The notes: generated by a model from the sequence alone, not told the origin. DNA of 9,664 bases from Gammaproteobacteria bacterium (GCA_030632625.1 DAOVUK010000078.1:1-9664); one strand, 5' to 3'; counted from the stretch's first letter, positions 1 through 7,628 are shown. Numbers and translations are program-made.

Positions 1-18
1 CACTGACTTCACCATGTT

Positions 19-160
19 CCTCGCTAATGTTGTCCAAAAGCAAAGACAAAAGCAAGAGACAAAGCAACAGCCTTCACGCTCAGGCTATGATGTGATTCTC
101 CGCTTTTGATGTTGCTGTGGCTTTTGTCTTATCTCTTGATTTTGGACACTCCCAGCGAGG
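19..160. repeat. Long imperfect inverted repeat (hairpin-forming intergenic element)
   Basis: The left arm (19-68) and right arm (111-160) are imperfect reverse complements. The outer 7 bp pair perfectly (19-25 with 154-160). After a 5-6 nt internal loop, 31-39 pairs with 140-148, 41-43 with 136-138, 44-53 with 120-129, and 60-68 with 111-119 with one mismatch. Two 6-nt bulges, 54-59 and 130-135, are themselves partly complementary. About 37 bp pair in all, and the tip holds a smaller hairpin (69-73 with 82-86). There is no coding signal, T-tract, transposase or obvious target duplication. It resembles the non-coding palindromic repeats scattered in proteobacterial genomes, but copy number cannot be judged from one window. 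The pairing is seen directly; the repeat-family identity is inference. Confidence 0.6.
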
Positions 161-332
161 ATAAATGTGGTGAGAGACTGTGGGGTAGGTCGGTTTGTCT
201 GAGTGGGCGGCTCATATAAATAAAGAGGGAAAACAGGGACGTTTTCAGCCAAGCGCTACAGGGATGTACTTGAAGCGTCCCCAATCAGGCGAACCGGCCT
301 ACACCGCAGTCGTCTTGCAAGCATTTAATCCG
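158..332 (+). ncRNA. Candidate structured RNA or RNA-like palindromic repeat
   Basis: A long stem is visible. 159-167 pairs with 322-331 (one bulged base), 172-183 with 304-316 (one bulge), and 185-207 with 280-302 (22 of 23 positions pair). An inner hairpin, 236-248 with 269-281, has 12 of 13 pairs and sits flush against the 3' side of the main stem, leaving a 28-nt unpaired 5' segment at 208-235. All the wobble pairs inside the two main stems (U181-G306, U190-G297, U196-G291, U198-G289, U242-G275, U245-G272) are G-U only if the + strand is the RNA; the minus strand would have A-C mismatches. This favours a + strand transcript. The left arm opens with GTAGG and the right arm ends with CCTAC, as in a head-to-head pair of REP elements. 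It could be an RNA gene, a REP-type repeat pair, or a non-autonomous mobile element. No promoter or terminator was identified. Confidence 0.4.
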
Positions 333-462
333 AGCGCCCACCTTCTTTTTTCTCTTGATCTTATACCACCCCAATTACCGCTAAGGTAGTTTTGCTGATA
401 TTCGGAAAAGTACGAATTTCTGCGAAGAGGCGATTTGGGGGAAGAACTGTCAGTCTTTAATG

Positions 463-720
463 CTATTGTGATTTTCTTAAAACGCCGACAATAAAAAGTA
501 GAACAACGGCTCCCGCAGTTGAAGTGAACACAGCGCCAATTAAACCGTTTCCGGTTGAAAAACCAATCAGTCCAAACAAGTAATTACCGACAAAAGCACC
601 GGCAATACCGAGCAGGGCATTGATAATAAAGCCCATGCCCTTGCCTTTCAAGATCAGTCCTGCAAGCCATCCGGCGATTGAACCAATCAACAGCATCATG
701 ATTATACTCTGTGTTTCCAT
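463..720 (-). CDS. GlsB/YeaQ/YmgE family small membrane protein (transglycosylase-associated protein)
   Basis: An 85-residue, very hydrophobic protein with three predicted membrane segments (about 5-22, 28-51 and 57-80) rich in glycine and small residues. The pattern G-x-x-A-G-W-L-A-G near residues 13-21, a central N-A-L-L-G-I-x-G-A-x-x-G stretch and a C-terminal G-A-x-x-L-L motif match the GlsB/YeaQ/YmgE family (Pfam Transgly_assoc), and the length is normal for it. Members are inner-membrane proteins often induced by stress; the old name does not prove enzymatic activity and the molecular role is unclear. The ATG at 720 is supported by an AAAGGA ribosome-binding site at 727-732, 6 nt upstream. 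It is separated from groEL by a two-way terminator, so it is probably its own transcription unit. Family call is firm; function is not known. Confidence 0.9.
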   Translation of the reverse strand: METQSIIMMLLIGSIAGWLAGLILKGKGMGFIINALLGIAGAFVGNYLFGLIGFSTGNGLIGAVFTSTAGAVVLLFIVGVLRKSQ

Positions 721-795
721 GTTATTTCCTTTATTTTAATCCTGCTTTTCCAGTATTATCCCGACTACGACACCCATGATACAAAATCAGGAGAC

Positions 796-847
796 AAAAA
801 AAACCCTGTGTTCTTTTTAAAATAAGAAAGAACACAGGGCTTTTTTA
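796..847. terminator. Two-way Rho-independent terminator, end of groESL
   Basis: A perfect 13-bp stem (804-816 with 827-839) surrounds a 10-nt loop. On the minus strand it is followed by eight T residues (complement of 796-803), placing a strong intrinsic terminator about 50 nt beyond the groEL stop. On the plus strand a T-run at 841-846 follows the stem, so it could also stop transcription going the other way. It also insulates the small membrane-protein gene downstream from groESL read-through. Confidence 0.92.
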
Positions 848-889
848 TGCGAGCGTTTAGTCGGCCCGATATAATCTCTTGAAAAAGAG

Positions 890-2542
<1,653 letters not shown>

Positions 2543-2624
2543 TTATACCCTCGATAATTCTATATTTAAATTAAAAATTCTGTGAATCAGTTGCTGCTTT
2601 TTGTCTAACGACATAAGCCAGAGA

Positions 2625-2912
2625 TTATTCAACAACTGCTAATACGTCTTCTTCACGCATAATCAGCAATGTTTCATCAGCAACTTTAACTTCACTTCCG
2701 GAATACTTACCGAAAATAACTTTATCACCATTTTTAACTTCCATAGCAATCAGGTCACCATTGTTAGCAATACGGCCTTTGCCAACTGCAACCACTTCAC
2801 CTTCAGAAGGTTTTTCAGTTGCAGAATCTGGAATATAAATACCACCAGCGGTTTTTGTTTCTTCTTCAAGACGACGCACAACGATGCGGTCACCTAGTGG
2901 GCGAATGTTCAC
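2625..2912 (-). CDS. groS: Co-chaperonin GroES (Hsp10), GTG start
   Basis: A 95-residue protein (E. coli GroES has 97) with the family start [11 protein letters not shown], the mobile loop that docks on GroEL (about 17-33, including K-T-A-G-G-I) and the [11 protein letters not shown] strand motif near 62-73. It caps the GroEL ring during folding. The start codon is GTG at 2912. The frame is closed upstream by a TGA 18 nt before it, so no ATG alternative exists, and a GGAG ribosome-binding site lies about 10 nt upstream. It is first in the groES-groEL operon. A CIRCE operator lies 24 nt upstream of the start and a sigma-32-like promoter farther up, so heat-shock control by HrcA, sigma-32 or both is likely. 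Confidence 0.98.
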   Translation of the reverse strand: MNIRPLGDRIVVRRLEEETKTAGGIYIPDSATEKPSEGEVVAVGKGRIANNGDLIAMEVKNGDKVIFGKYSGSEVKVADETLLIMREEDVLAVVE

Positions 2913-2936
2913 TTTAGATTTTCTCCGTCAGATGTT

Positions 2937-2963
2937 TTAGCACTCACATACAAAGAGTGCTAA
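2937..2963 (-). promoter_or_regulatory. CIRCE operator (HrcA binding site)
   Basis: A perfect match to the CIRCE consensus: TTAGCACTC at 2937-2945, a 9-nt spacer, and GAGTGCTAA at 2955-2963, with arms that are exact reverse complements. It lies 24 nt upstream of groES, the classical position. HrcA, a repressor stabilised by GroEL itself, binds this element in the bacteria that have it. The hrcA gene is not in this window. Confidence 0.96.
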
Positions 2964-2976
2964 TCAACACTGTTAA
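2948..2976 (-). promoter_or_regulatory. Possible sigma-70 promoter of groESL under CIRCE
   Basis: Reading the minus strand, TTAACA (2976-2971; 5 of 6 to TTGACA) is followed after 17 nt by TTGTAT (2953-2948; 3 of 6 to TATAAT). The -10 lies inside the CIRCE operator, which would let HrcA block it. The weak -10 makes this tentative. Confidence 0.3.
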
Positions 2977-3066
2977 AAAAACCGGACTCTGTGTTTTTTT
3001 AATCGACCAGGTCTGAATCAACTTGCGACAATTTAAAAAACATCCGGGAATTAAGTTAATGACTGT

Positions 3067-3095
3067 TAATTTGGGACTGGGCTTTTTTTTTCAAG
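3067..3095 (-). promoter_or_regulatory. Candidate sigma-32 (RpoH) heat-shock promoter of groESL
   Basis: On the minus strand, CTTGAA (3095-3090) is followed by a 14-nt spacer and CCCAAATTA (3075-3067). This resembles the sigma-32 pattern CTTGAA / CCCCATNT with the same spacing as the E. coli groE promoter. It lies just downstream of the fxsA terminator and would give a leader of about 150 nt containing CIRCE. The -35 match is exact; the -10 is approximate. Confidence 0.6.
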
Positions 3096-3117
3096 TACAA
3101 GGTTACAAAAAAGTTGC

Positions 3118-3147
3118 AAAAAAACAGCTTTATTTTAAATAAAGCTG
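3118..3147 (-). terminator. Rho-independent terminator of fxsA
   Basis: A near-continuous palindrome (3125-3135 with 3137-3147; realistically a 9-bp stem with a 5-nt loop) is followed on the minus strand by a seven-T run (complement of 3118-3124). It starts 17 nt beyond the fxsA stop and separates fxsA from the groESL promoters. Confidence 0.85.
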
Positions 3148-3163
3148 ATTAATAATCCTTTTT

Positions 3164-3727
3164 TCAGCGTTTAGCATCATCTGATTTATCCTCTGGCTCT
3201 TCAACTTTCCCCTCAATGATGTGCTGGTGCTGAAGTCTGTCCTGATTACGCTCATGCTGCTGTTGCGGCGTTAAATCTTCATATTCACCATCTAAATAAT
3301 CACCTCCGGAGTGCCCCTGCCTGAAGCCTTGTTGATAAGCCTGCTTATTACCAGAGAAACGACTTTTCAGGGCGGCACTAGCAATTACTTTAGAGGCAAT
3401 AAGGGTTCTCAAAGGGGGTACCAGCAGCAAAAAACCCACAGCATCGGTAAAAAAGCCGGGGATCAACAGGCAAAGTGCAGCAAATAACAGCATCAGACCT
3501 TCAAACATTTCTGTGGCAGGCAACATACCCTGATCCATCGATTTTTGTGCTTTTTGCAGTGTCGAAAAGCCCTGTATCCTGATTAATGATACTCCCAGAA
3601 CAGCCGTAAATACTACAGCAAAAACAGTTGGAAGCGCTCCAATAATACCCCCTACTTCAATCAGCAGATAGATCTCCACCAGAGGAACACCAATAAAAAG
3701 AATAAGAAACAAGGGTAATATAGGCAT
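3164..3727 (-). CDS. fxsA: FxsA family inner-membrane protein
   Basis: A membrane protein of 187 residues from the ATG at 3727; E. coli FxsA has 158. The family pattern is clear: a first hydrophobic helix leading into V-P-L-V-E-I-Y-L-L-I-E-V-G, a second helix, a R-I-Q-G linker, a third hydrophobic block containing L-L-I-P-G-F-F-T-D-A-V-G-x-L-L-L-V-P-P, then a hydrophilic, acidic Gln-rich tail of about 70 residues. FxsA is known from E. coli, where its overproduction relieves F-plasmid exclusion of phage T7; its normal role is unknown. An alternative TTG start at 3751 adds eight residues. The ATG is preferred because FxsA proteins begin right at the first helix and a GAG motif lies 6 nt upstream. 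It is divergent from cutA and ends in its own terminator; proximity to groESL is seen in other Gammaproteobacteria. Confidence 0.93.
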   Translation of the reverse strand: MPILPLFLILFIGVPLVEIYLLIEVGGIIGALPTVFAVVFTAVLGVSLIRIQGFSTLQKAQKSMDQGMLPATEMFEGLMLLFAALCLLIPGFFTDAVGFLLLVPPLRTLIASKVIASAALKSRFSGNKQAYQQGFRQGHSGGDYLDGEYEDLTPQQQHERNQDRLQHQHIIEGKVEEPEDKSDDAKR

Positions 3728-3799
3728 AACTTTCTCAATAATTATATTCAATAAAATTGTAGAATTAATTTTCTCTTAGACATGAAATAAGCAGATAAT

Positions 3800-3828
3800 T
3801 TGCTAATCAGAGGTTCATAACATAAAAT
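3800..3828 (+). promoter_or_regulatory. Candidate sigma-70 promoter for cutA (and possibly dsbD)
   Basis: TTGCTA (3800-3805; 4 of 6 to TTGACA), a 17-nt spacer and TAAAAT (3823-3828; 5 of 6 to TATAAT) lie in the cutA-fxsA divergent spacer. A start near 3835 would give a leader of about 70 nt. Confidence 0.45.
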
Positions 3829-3903
3829 TTCACGAATTAATCCGGTGACATTTATATTTCACTGTCGTTCCTATGTTATGGGGTAAGGAAAAGCTTTTTT
3901 CAA

Positions 3904-4242
3904 ATGGAAAAAAATAATTGTGAAAAACCTCTCTATCAATTGGTACTTTGTGCCTGTCCTGATGAGGAGACTGCAGTCAATATTGCAGAAAACATCGTTG
4001 CTCAGAGATTAGCAGCCTGTGTTAATGTTTTACCCGGCGTTTATTCTGTCTATCACTGGCAGGGGAATGTCGAGTCTGCCAAGGAAAATATGCTGTTAAT
4101 AAAAACTACCGTGCAAAGGTATGCCTCATTAGAAAAGGTGATTAAATCTCTACATCCCTATGAAGTACCTGAAATCATAGCAATAGATATTAATAGTGGT
4201 TTACCGGAATATCTTAAATGGATAGGAAGTAGTATAACTTGA
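3904..4242 (+). CDS. cutA: CutA1 divalent-cation tolerance protein
   Basis: A 112-residue protein, the normal length for CutA. It carries the family signatures: N-terminal beta strand with a D-E-E-T-A motif, R-L-A-A-C-V-N-V-L-P-G-V-x-S-V-Y-H-W-Q-G near 35-54, the lysine-containing strand L-L-I-K-T-T, and H-P-Y-E-V-P-E-I near 84-91 before the terminal Y-L-K-W-I. CutA proteins form very stable trimers with a ferredoxin-like fold related to PII. E. coli cutA mutants are altered in copper tolerance, but the biochemical role is unsettled. An AAGGA lies about 14 nt before the ATG, rather far for a ribosome-binding site. It precedes dsbD by 146 bp on the same strand, the same pairing as in E. coli, so co-transcription is likely. 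Confidence 0.96.
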   Translation: MEKNNCEKPLYQLVLCACPDEETAVNIAENIVAQRLAACVNVLPGVYSVYHWQGNVESAKENMLLIKTTVQRYASLEKVIKSLHPYEVPEIIAIDINSGLPEYLKWIGSSIT

Positions 4243-4388
4243 GCTAATAAAAATGTCCGGCTTATTGAACCCAGGTTGAAAGCAAAGCCGTATAACTCTG
4301 GTCTTAACATTTAATAGCCGTAGAGATATGAAGCCCTCGTCCAACTTACAAATATAAGCAACAAAATTAATTATAGCGGTCTTAAACC

Positions 4389-6713
4389 ATGTCAATAAAA
4401 GCAGTACTTGTGCGATTTACTTTATTTTTCTGCCTGTCTCTATTATCAACATATAGTCTGGCAGAAGAAGAATTTCTGCCTCCGGAAAAAGCCTTTGCCA
4501 TACAGCCCAGTCAGGTAGTCACCACACCTGATGGCAATAAAGTCATAGTTTCATGGAAAATTGCAGACGGCTATTATATTTATCGGGATAAAATCAGCTT
4601 TACCGCTAAAGATAAGAGTTTAAGCCTGGGCGAAATAGAATTATCACCCAGTGAAACCAAAAATGATCCCTATTTTGGTGAAATTCAGATTTACAAGAAG
4701 CAAATCACGGCCACAATCCCCTTTACATCGGATATAGCCAAAGATGAGCTGCTTTTTTTAACTGCAAAATCTCAGGGTTGTGCAGCAGGCGGCATCTGTT
4801 ATCCCCCCTTAAAACAAAGTGTTTCTTTTGCTCAACCTGAAGCTCAGCCTGATAACACAGCCAATAACCCGCTCACGGCATTAGCTAATCTCGGCAATTC
4901 TAATCTCGACCCGATGGCTGATGCACAGGATGATTTTTTAAAGGTCGAAGATGCTTTTAAATTTTCACTCTCAGCTGATAAAAACAATCAGCTCTCGGCA
5001 ATCTGGTCGATAGCCGACAAACACTATCTCTATAAAAACAAGTTTAAATTTGAACTGCTCAAAGGCAATGGCTTTTCAATTCAAGCACCTGAAATGCCGG
5101 CAGGCAAAGCCAAAAATGATGAGTATTTAGGTGATTATGAAGCCTATTACCATGATCTGATCATTAATATTCCGGTATCAGGTGCAGGTGACCCGTCAAA
5201 ACCACTGGCGCTGAAAGTCACCTATCAGGGTTGCTCCGAGGCCGGGATCTGTTATCCCAAAGTAAGTAAAAATATTGAGCTGGATGTTTCCGGATTTGCA
5301 GCCAACCTGCCGGCTATTCTGTCCAGTGCCGTAGCTGAAACAATGCCTTCATCTGATACACCCAAGGCGGCGGTTCAGTCCGAACAAGATGCATTAGCGG
5401 GTTTATTAAGCTCTGACAATACCCTGCTTGCTTTGCTCACCTTTTTCTTAATTGGACTGGGACTGGCCTTTACTCCCTGTGTCTTTCCCATGATTCCAAT
5501 TCTCTCCGGCATCATTGCCGGTCAGGGTAAAAATGCCAGCAGCAGCGCCTTTGTCATGTCGGTTGTCTACGTTCTGTCCATGGCCATCGTTTATACTCTG
5601 GTGGGTGTGGTGGCCGGTATTTCCGGTAATAATATTCAGGTTATTTTCCAGAATCCATGGGTTCTGGGCAGTTTTTCCCTGATTTTTGTCTTGCTTTCTC
5701 TGTCAATGTTCGGCTTCTATAACCTGCAGCTGCCTTCATCTCTGCAATCCAAAATTTCTGAATTCAGCAATAAACAGGAAGGCGGTACACTCATCGGCGT
5801 TGCCATCATGGGGGTTTTATCCGCACTGATCGTCGGCCCTTGCATGGCACCACCGTTAATGGGTATTTTGTTATTTATCAGCCAGACCGGTGATCCGCTT
5901 CTGGGCGGCACCGCTCTATTTGTCATGAGTATGGGCATGGGCATTCCACTGATTATAATTGGTACCTCAGCGGGTAAACTCATGCCCCGAGCAGGCGTCT
6001 GGATGGATACCGTTAAAGCCGTCTTCGGCGTTGCCATGCTGGGTGTCGCCATATGGATGCTGGAAAGAGTATTAGCTGAAATAATTATTATGTGGCTATG
6101 GGCACTGCTCATCTTTGTTTCCGGGGTTTATATGGGTGCTTTGACACCTATTCATGAAAATACAACGGGCTGGTCACGCATGTGGAAAGCACTTGGCCTG
6201 GTGATGATGCTTTATGCCAGCTTGTTAATCATTGGTGCATCTTCCGGCAATTCTGATTATATGCAGCCGCTCAAAGGCAGCTTTATGCAGTCATCCGGTG
6301 ATAATACAGCCTCACAGCATGTTGCTTTTGAAAAAGTCAAATCTATCACTGATTTAAACCGGAAGCTGGCCCTGGCCAAACAACAAAACCGCCCGCTTAT
6401 GCTTGATTTTTATGCTGACTGGTGTACTTATTGTAAAACGATGGAAAATACCACCTTCAAATCAGCCAGAGTCCTGTCCTCTCTGGATAACTTCATTATC
6501 TTACAGGCCGATGTCACTGATATGGATGATGAAGATAAAGCACTTTTAAAAGAATATCAGATCCCTGCCCCGCCGGCGATCTTGTTCTTTTCACCACAGT
6601 CAGGTGCCTCTTATGCGGCAGAGAATCGTAATTTCCGGGTTGTCGGCTATAAAGATGGTGATGACTTTGCCCAGCATGTTGATGCCTTTGTCAGTACTGA
6701 TGCAGGCGAGTAA
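4389..6713 (+). CDS. dsbD: Thiol:disulfide interchange protein DsbD with duplicated N-terminal alpha domain
   Basis: A 774-residue protein, about 200 longer than E. coli DsbD (565). DsbD carries electrons from cytoplasmic thioredoxin across the inner membrane to periplasmic partners such as DsbC and CcmG. Order: signal peptide 1-25 (cleavage after S-L-A); alpha domain 1 at about 28-148 with C131/C137 in Q-G-C-A-A-G-G-I-C-Y-P; alpha domain 2 at about 183-300 with C282/C288 in Q-G-C-S-E-A-G-I-C-Y-P; a linker; a beta domain of about eight helices (345-617) with C364 (F-T-P-C) and C485 (V-G-P-C); and a thioredoxin-like gamma domain (about 645-770) with C679/C682 in W-C-T-Y-C-K and a P-P-A-I-L-F-F cis-proline region. 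Every redox pair is intact. Each alpha copy keeps a cap-loop-like N-D-x-Y-x-G motif. The extra length is the second alpha domain. No strong ribosome-binding site precedes the ATG; the signal peptide supports this start. Confidence 0.96.
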   Translation: MSIKAVLVRFTLFFCLSLLSTYSLAEEEFLPPEKAFAIQPSQVVTTPDGNKVIVSWKIADGYYIYRDKISFTAKDKSLSLGEIELSPSETKNDPYFGEIQIYKKQITATIPFTSDIAKDELLFLTAKSQGCAAGGICYPPLKQSVSFAQPEAQPDNTANNPLTALANLGNSNLDPMADAQDDFLKVEDAFKFSLSADKNNQLSAIWSIADKHYLYKNKFKFELLKGNGFSIQAPEMPAGKAKNDEYLGDYEAYYHDLIINIPVSGAGDPSKPLALKVTYQGCSEAGICYPKVSKNIELDVSGFAANLPAILSSAVAETMPSSDTPKAAVQSEQDALAGLLSSDNTLLALLTFFLIGLGLAFTPCVFPMIPILSGIIAGQGKNASSSAFVMSVVYVLSMAIVYTLVGVVAGISGNNIQVIFQNPWVLGSFSLIFVLLSLSMFGFYNLQLPSSLQSKISEFSNKQEGGTLIGVAIMGVLSALIVGPCMAPPLMGILLFISQTGDPLLGGTALFVMSMGMGIPLIIIGTSAGKLMPRAGVWMDTVKAVFGVAMLGVAIWMLERVLAEIIIMWLWALLIFVSGVYMGALTPIHENTTGWSRMWKALGLVMMLYASLLIIGASSGNSDYMQPLKGSFMQSSGDNTASQHVAFEKVKSITDLNRKLALAKQQNRPLMLDFYADWCTYCKTMENTTFKSARVLSSLDNFIILQADVTDMDDEDKALLKEYQIPAPPAILFFSPQSGASYAAENRNFRVVGYKDGDDFAQHVDAFVSTDAGE

Positions 6714-6714
6714 T

Positions 6715-6747
6715 AAAGCCTTTTAATCAAAAGGGTTTAATATTTTT
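6715..6747 (+). terminator. Probable terminator of dsbD
   Basis: A stem with 9 of 10 pairs (6715-6724 with 6729-6738, one G-G mismatch) and a 4-nt loop starts 2 nt after the dsbD stop. It is followed by A-A-T-A and five T residues. The stem is AT-rich, so it is probably only moderately strong. It overlaps the last codons of the vapC remnant on the other strand. Confidence 0.5.
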
Positions 6748-6875
6748 GCACCAGTTTTTCTAAAATCATCTACATTTCTTGTTACTACAGTTAATTCGTT
6801 TAAAATTTCAGTGGCTGCTATTTGCTTATCAAGCGTATGTTCATGGTGTGGTACTCTAAGTTTACCCCAGATTAC
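6723..6875 (-). pseudogene. VapC-type PIN-domain toxin, 3' remnant
   Basis: Reading the minus strand from 6875, 50 sense codons and a TAA stop encode the C-terminal end of a PIN-domain (VapC/FitB-like) ribonuclease. Its start resembles I-W-G-K-L-R-V-P, followed by L-D-K-Q-I-A-A-T, then V-V-T-R-N-V-D-D-F and the terminal I-L-N-P-F-D. These are the D-x-x-I-A-A-T helix and T-R-N-x-x-D-F strand of the family, carrying the third and fourth acidic positions of the metal site. A TGA lies immediately upstream in frame, and no start codon or N-terminal two thirds (about 85-90 residues with the first catalytic Asp) can be found. No cognate vapB is visible. It is convergent with dsbD. It is too short and truncated to be active; a decayed toxin-antitoxin locus is the best reading. 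Confidence 0.8.
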
Positions 6876-6965
6876 TCAAAACACAGAAAAAACACGAGAA
6901 AGTGCTCAATGATAAGACTTATTTTCTTTTTAAATAAGAATCAAAATTAAACATCACTGGGGGAC

Positions 6966-6996
6966 AAAAACAACAAATGTACAATTTGTTGTTTTT
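6966..6996. promoter_or_regulatory. Perfect palindrome, candidate operator of the parDE-type module
   Basis: Two 13-bp arms (6966-6978 and 6984-6996) are exact reverse complements around a 5-nt centre, GTACA. The palindrome covers the -35 region of the promoter just upstream of the antitoxin, as expected for self-repression by a ribbon-helix-helix antitoxin. It could also act as a weak hairpin terminator, since a T-run closes the right arm. Confidence 0.6.
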
Positions 6997-7006
6997 ATTC
7001 TATAAT
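6978..7006 (+). promoter_or_regulatory. Promoter of the parDE-type module
   Basis: A perfect -10 TATAAT (7001-7006) lies 17 nt after TGTACA (6978-6983; 4 of 6 to TTGACA). The -35 sits in the centre of the palindrome. Transcription would begin near 7013, just ahead of the antitoxin ribosome-binding site. Confidence 0.7.
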
Positions 7007-7035
7007 TATTGTATAAAAACCACAGGATTACTGTT

Positions 7036-7281
7036 ATGCGACTTTCAATTGAAATTACGCCCGATCAGCATCAACGCTTGAAGGCGGCTGCAGCACTTAA
7101 GGGGGAGTCGATTAAAGATTACGTGCTTAAGCGAACTCTTCCTAATCCAGATGAGCAGTCTGCCTTACAAGAGCTTGAGCAATTTCTAGCACCAAGAATT
7201 AAAGCTGTTGAAAATGGTGCCTTATCTACTCGAACGGTGGATAATATTTTTGATGAGGTATTAAAGGAAGCGGCTGAATAA
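7036..7281 (+). CDS. ParD-like ribbon-helix-helix antitoxin
   Basis: An 81-residue protein. The N-terminus M-R-L-S-I-E-I-T-P is a short beta strand followed by two helices (Q-H-Q-R-L-K-A-A-A-A-L-K-G and S-I-K-D-Y-V-L-K-R), the ribbon-helix-helix DNA-binding fold. Residues about 40-81 are acidic and helical, as expected of a toxin-binding tail. It would neutralise the adjacent toxin and repress its own promoter. The ATG at 7036 is chosen because AGGA lies 8 nt upstream and the beta strand begins exactly there; a TTG at 7009 in the same frame would lie upstream of the likely transcription start. The stop codon directly abuts the toxin ATG. The specific ParD subfamily name is by resemblance only. 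Confidence 0.85.
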   Translation: MRLSIEITPDQHQRLKAAAALKGESIKDYVLKRTLPNPDEQSALQELEQFLAPRIKAVENGALSTRTVDNIFDEVLKEAAE

Positions 7282-7593
7282 ATGGCATTACCTTATGAAC
7301 TCTCTCTGAATGCAGATCAGGATTTACAGGCTGTTGCCCGTTACACGCTCAACAACTGGGGGAAGCCGTTTCTTCAAAAGTACCGAAATGGGCTTAAGGC
7401 CAAATTTAAAGCCATTGCTGAAAAGAGCGTTATTAAGAAAACCTTTTCCAATCAGTTTCCTGAGCTTTACGTGACTAAATACCGCTATCATTTTATTTTT
7501 TATTTGCATAAAATCGATCAGAAGCCTTTGATTATTGGTGTTATCCATGAGCAGCGGGATATTGTGAGTCGTTTGGGTGAGCGTCTGCTTTAA
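7282..7593 (+). CDS. RelE/ParE superfamily toxin
   Basis: A 103-residue basic protein with RelE/ParE features: Y-E-L-S-L-N-A-D-x-D-L near the start, A-R-Y-T-L-N-N-W-G in the first helix, Y-x-x-G-L in the second, F-P-E-L-Y-V-T-K-Y-R-Y-H-F-I-F-Y in the central sheet, and I-I-G-V-I-H-E-Q-R-D-I-V-S-R-L at the C-terminus. ParE-type toxins poison DNA gyrase, whereas RelE-type toxins cut mRNA on the ribosome; the sequence alone does not settle which applies, though the layout is ParE-like. The ATG follows the antitoxin stop with no gap; an AAAGGAAG in the antitoxin 3' end may serve as ribosome-binding site about 13 nt upstream. It appears complete. Its 3' end faces the convergent sulfatase-family gene 35 bp away with no clear terminator between them. 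Confidence 0.88.
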   Translation: MALPYELSLNADQDLQAVARYTLNNWGKPFLQKYRNGLKAKFKAIAEKSVIKKTFSNQFPELYVTKYRYHFIFYLHKIDQKPLIIGVIHEQRDIVSRLGERLL

Positions 7594-7628
7594 TCCTCTT
7601 TTCCTGGTAGTTGATTGAATGGTTTTTA

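Noticed and set aside
195..389. 64-codon + strand ORF in the left non-coding region
   Set aside because: It runs through both arms of the long stem at 158-332, has no good ribosome-binding site, and its length follows from the palindrome. Its conservation, if any, is better explained by the nucleotide structure.
4258..4290. 6-bp inverted repeat in the cutA-dsbD spacer as terminator
   Set aside because: A 21-nt loop and no T-run make termination unlikely; read-through from cutA to dsbD is the simpler reading.
4201..4395. 64-codon minus-strand ORF across the cutA-dsbD spacer
   Set aside because: It overlaps the end of cutA and the start of dsbD, has no recognisable product, and the spacer needs no gene to explain it.
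5717..6112. 131-codon minus-strand ORF inside dsbD
   Set aside because: Antisense to the DsbD membrane domain, with composition expected from the complement of hydrophobic codons.
6918..6938. AT-rich 7-bp hairpin upstream of the toxin-antitoxin operator
   Set aside because: All but one pair are A-T, and no T-tract or promoter context was found; such pairing is expected by chance in AT-rich spacer.
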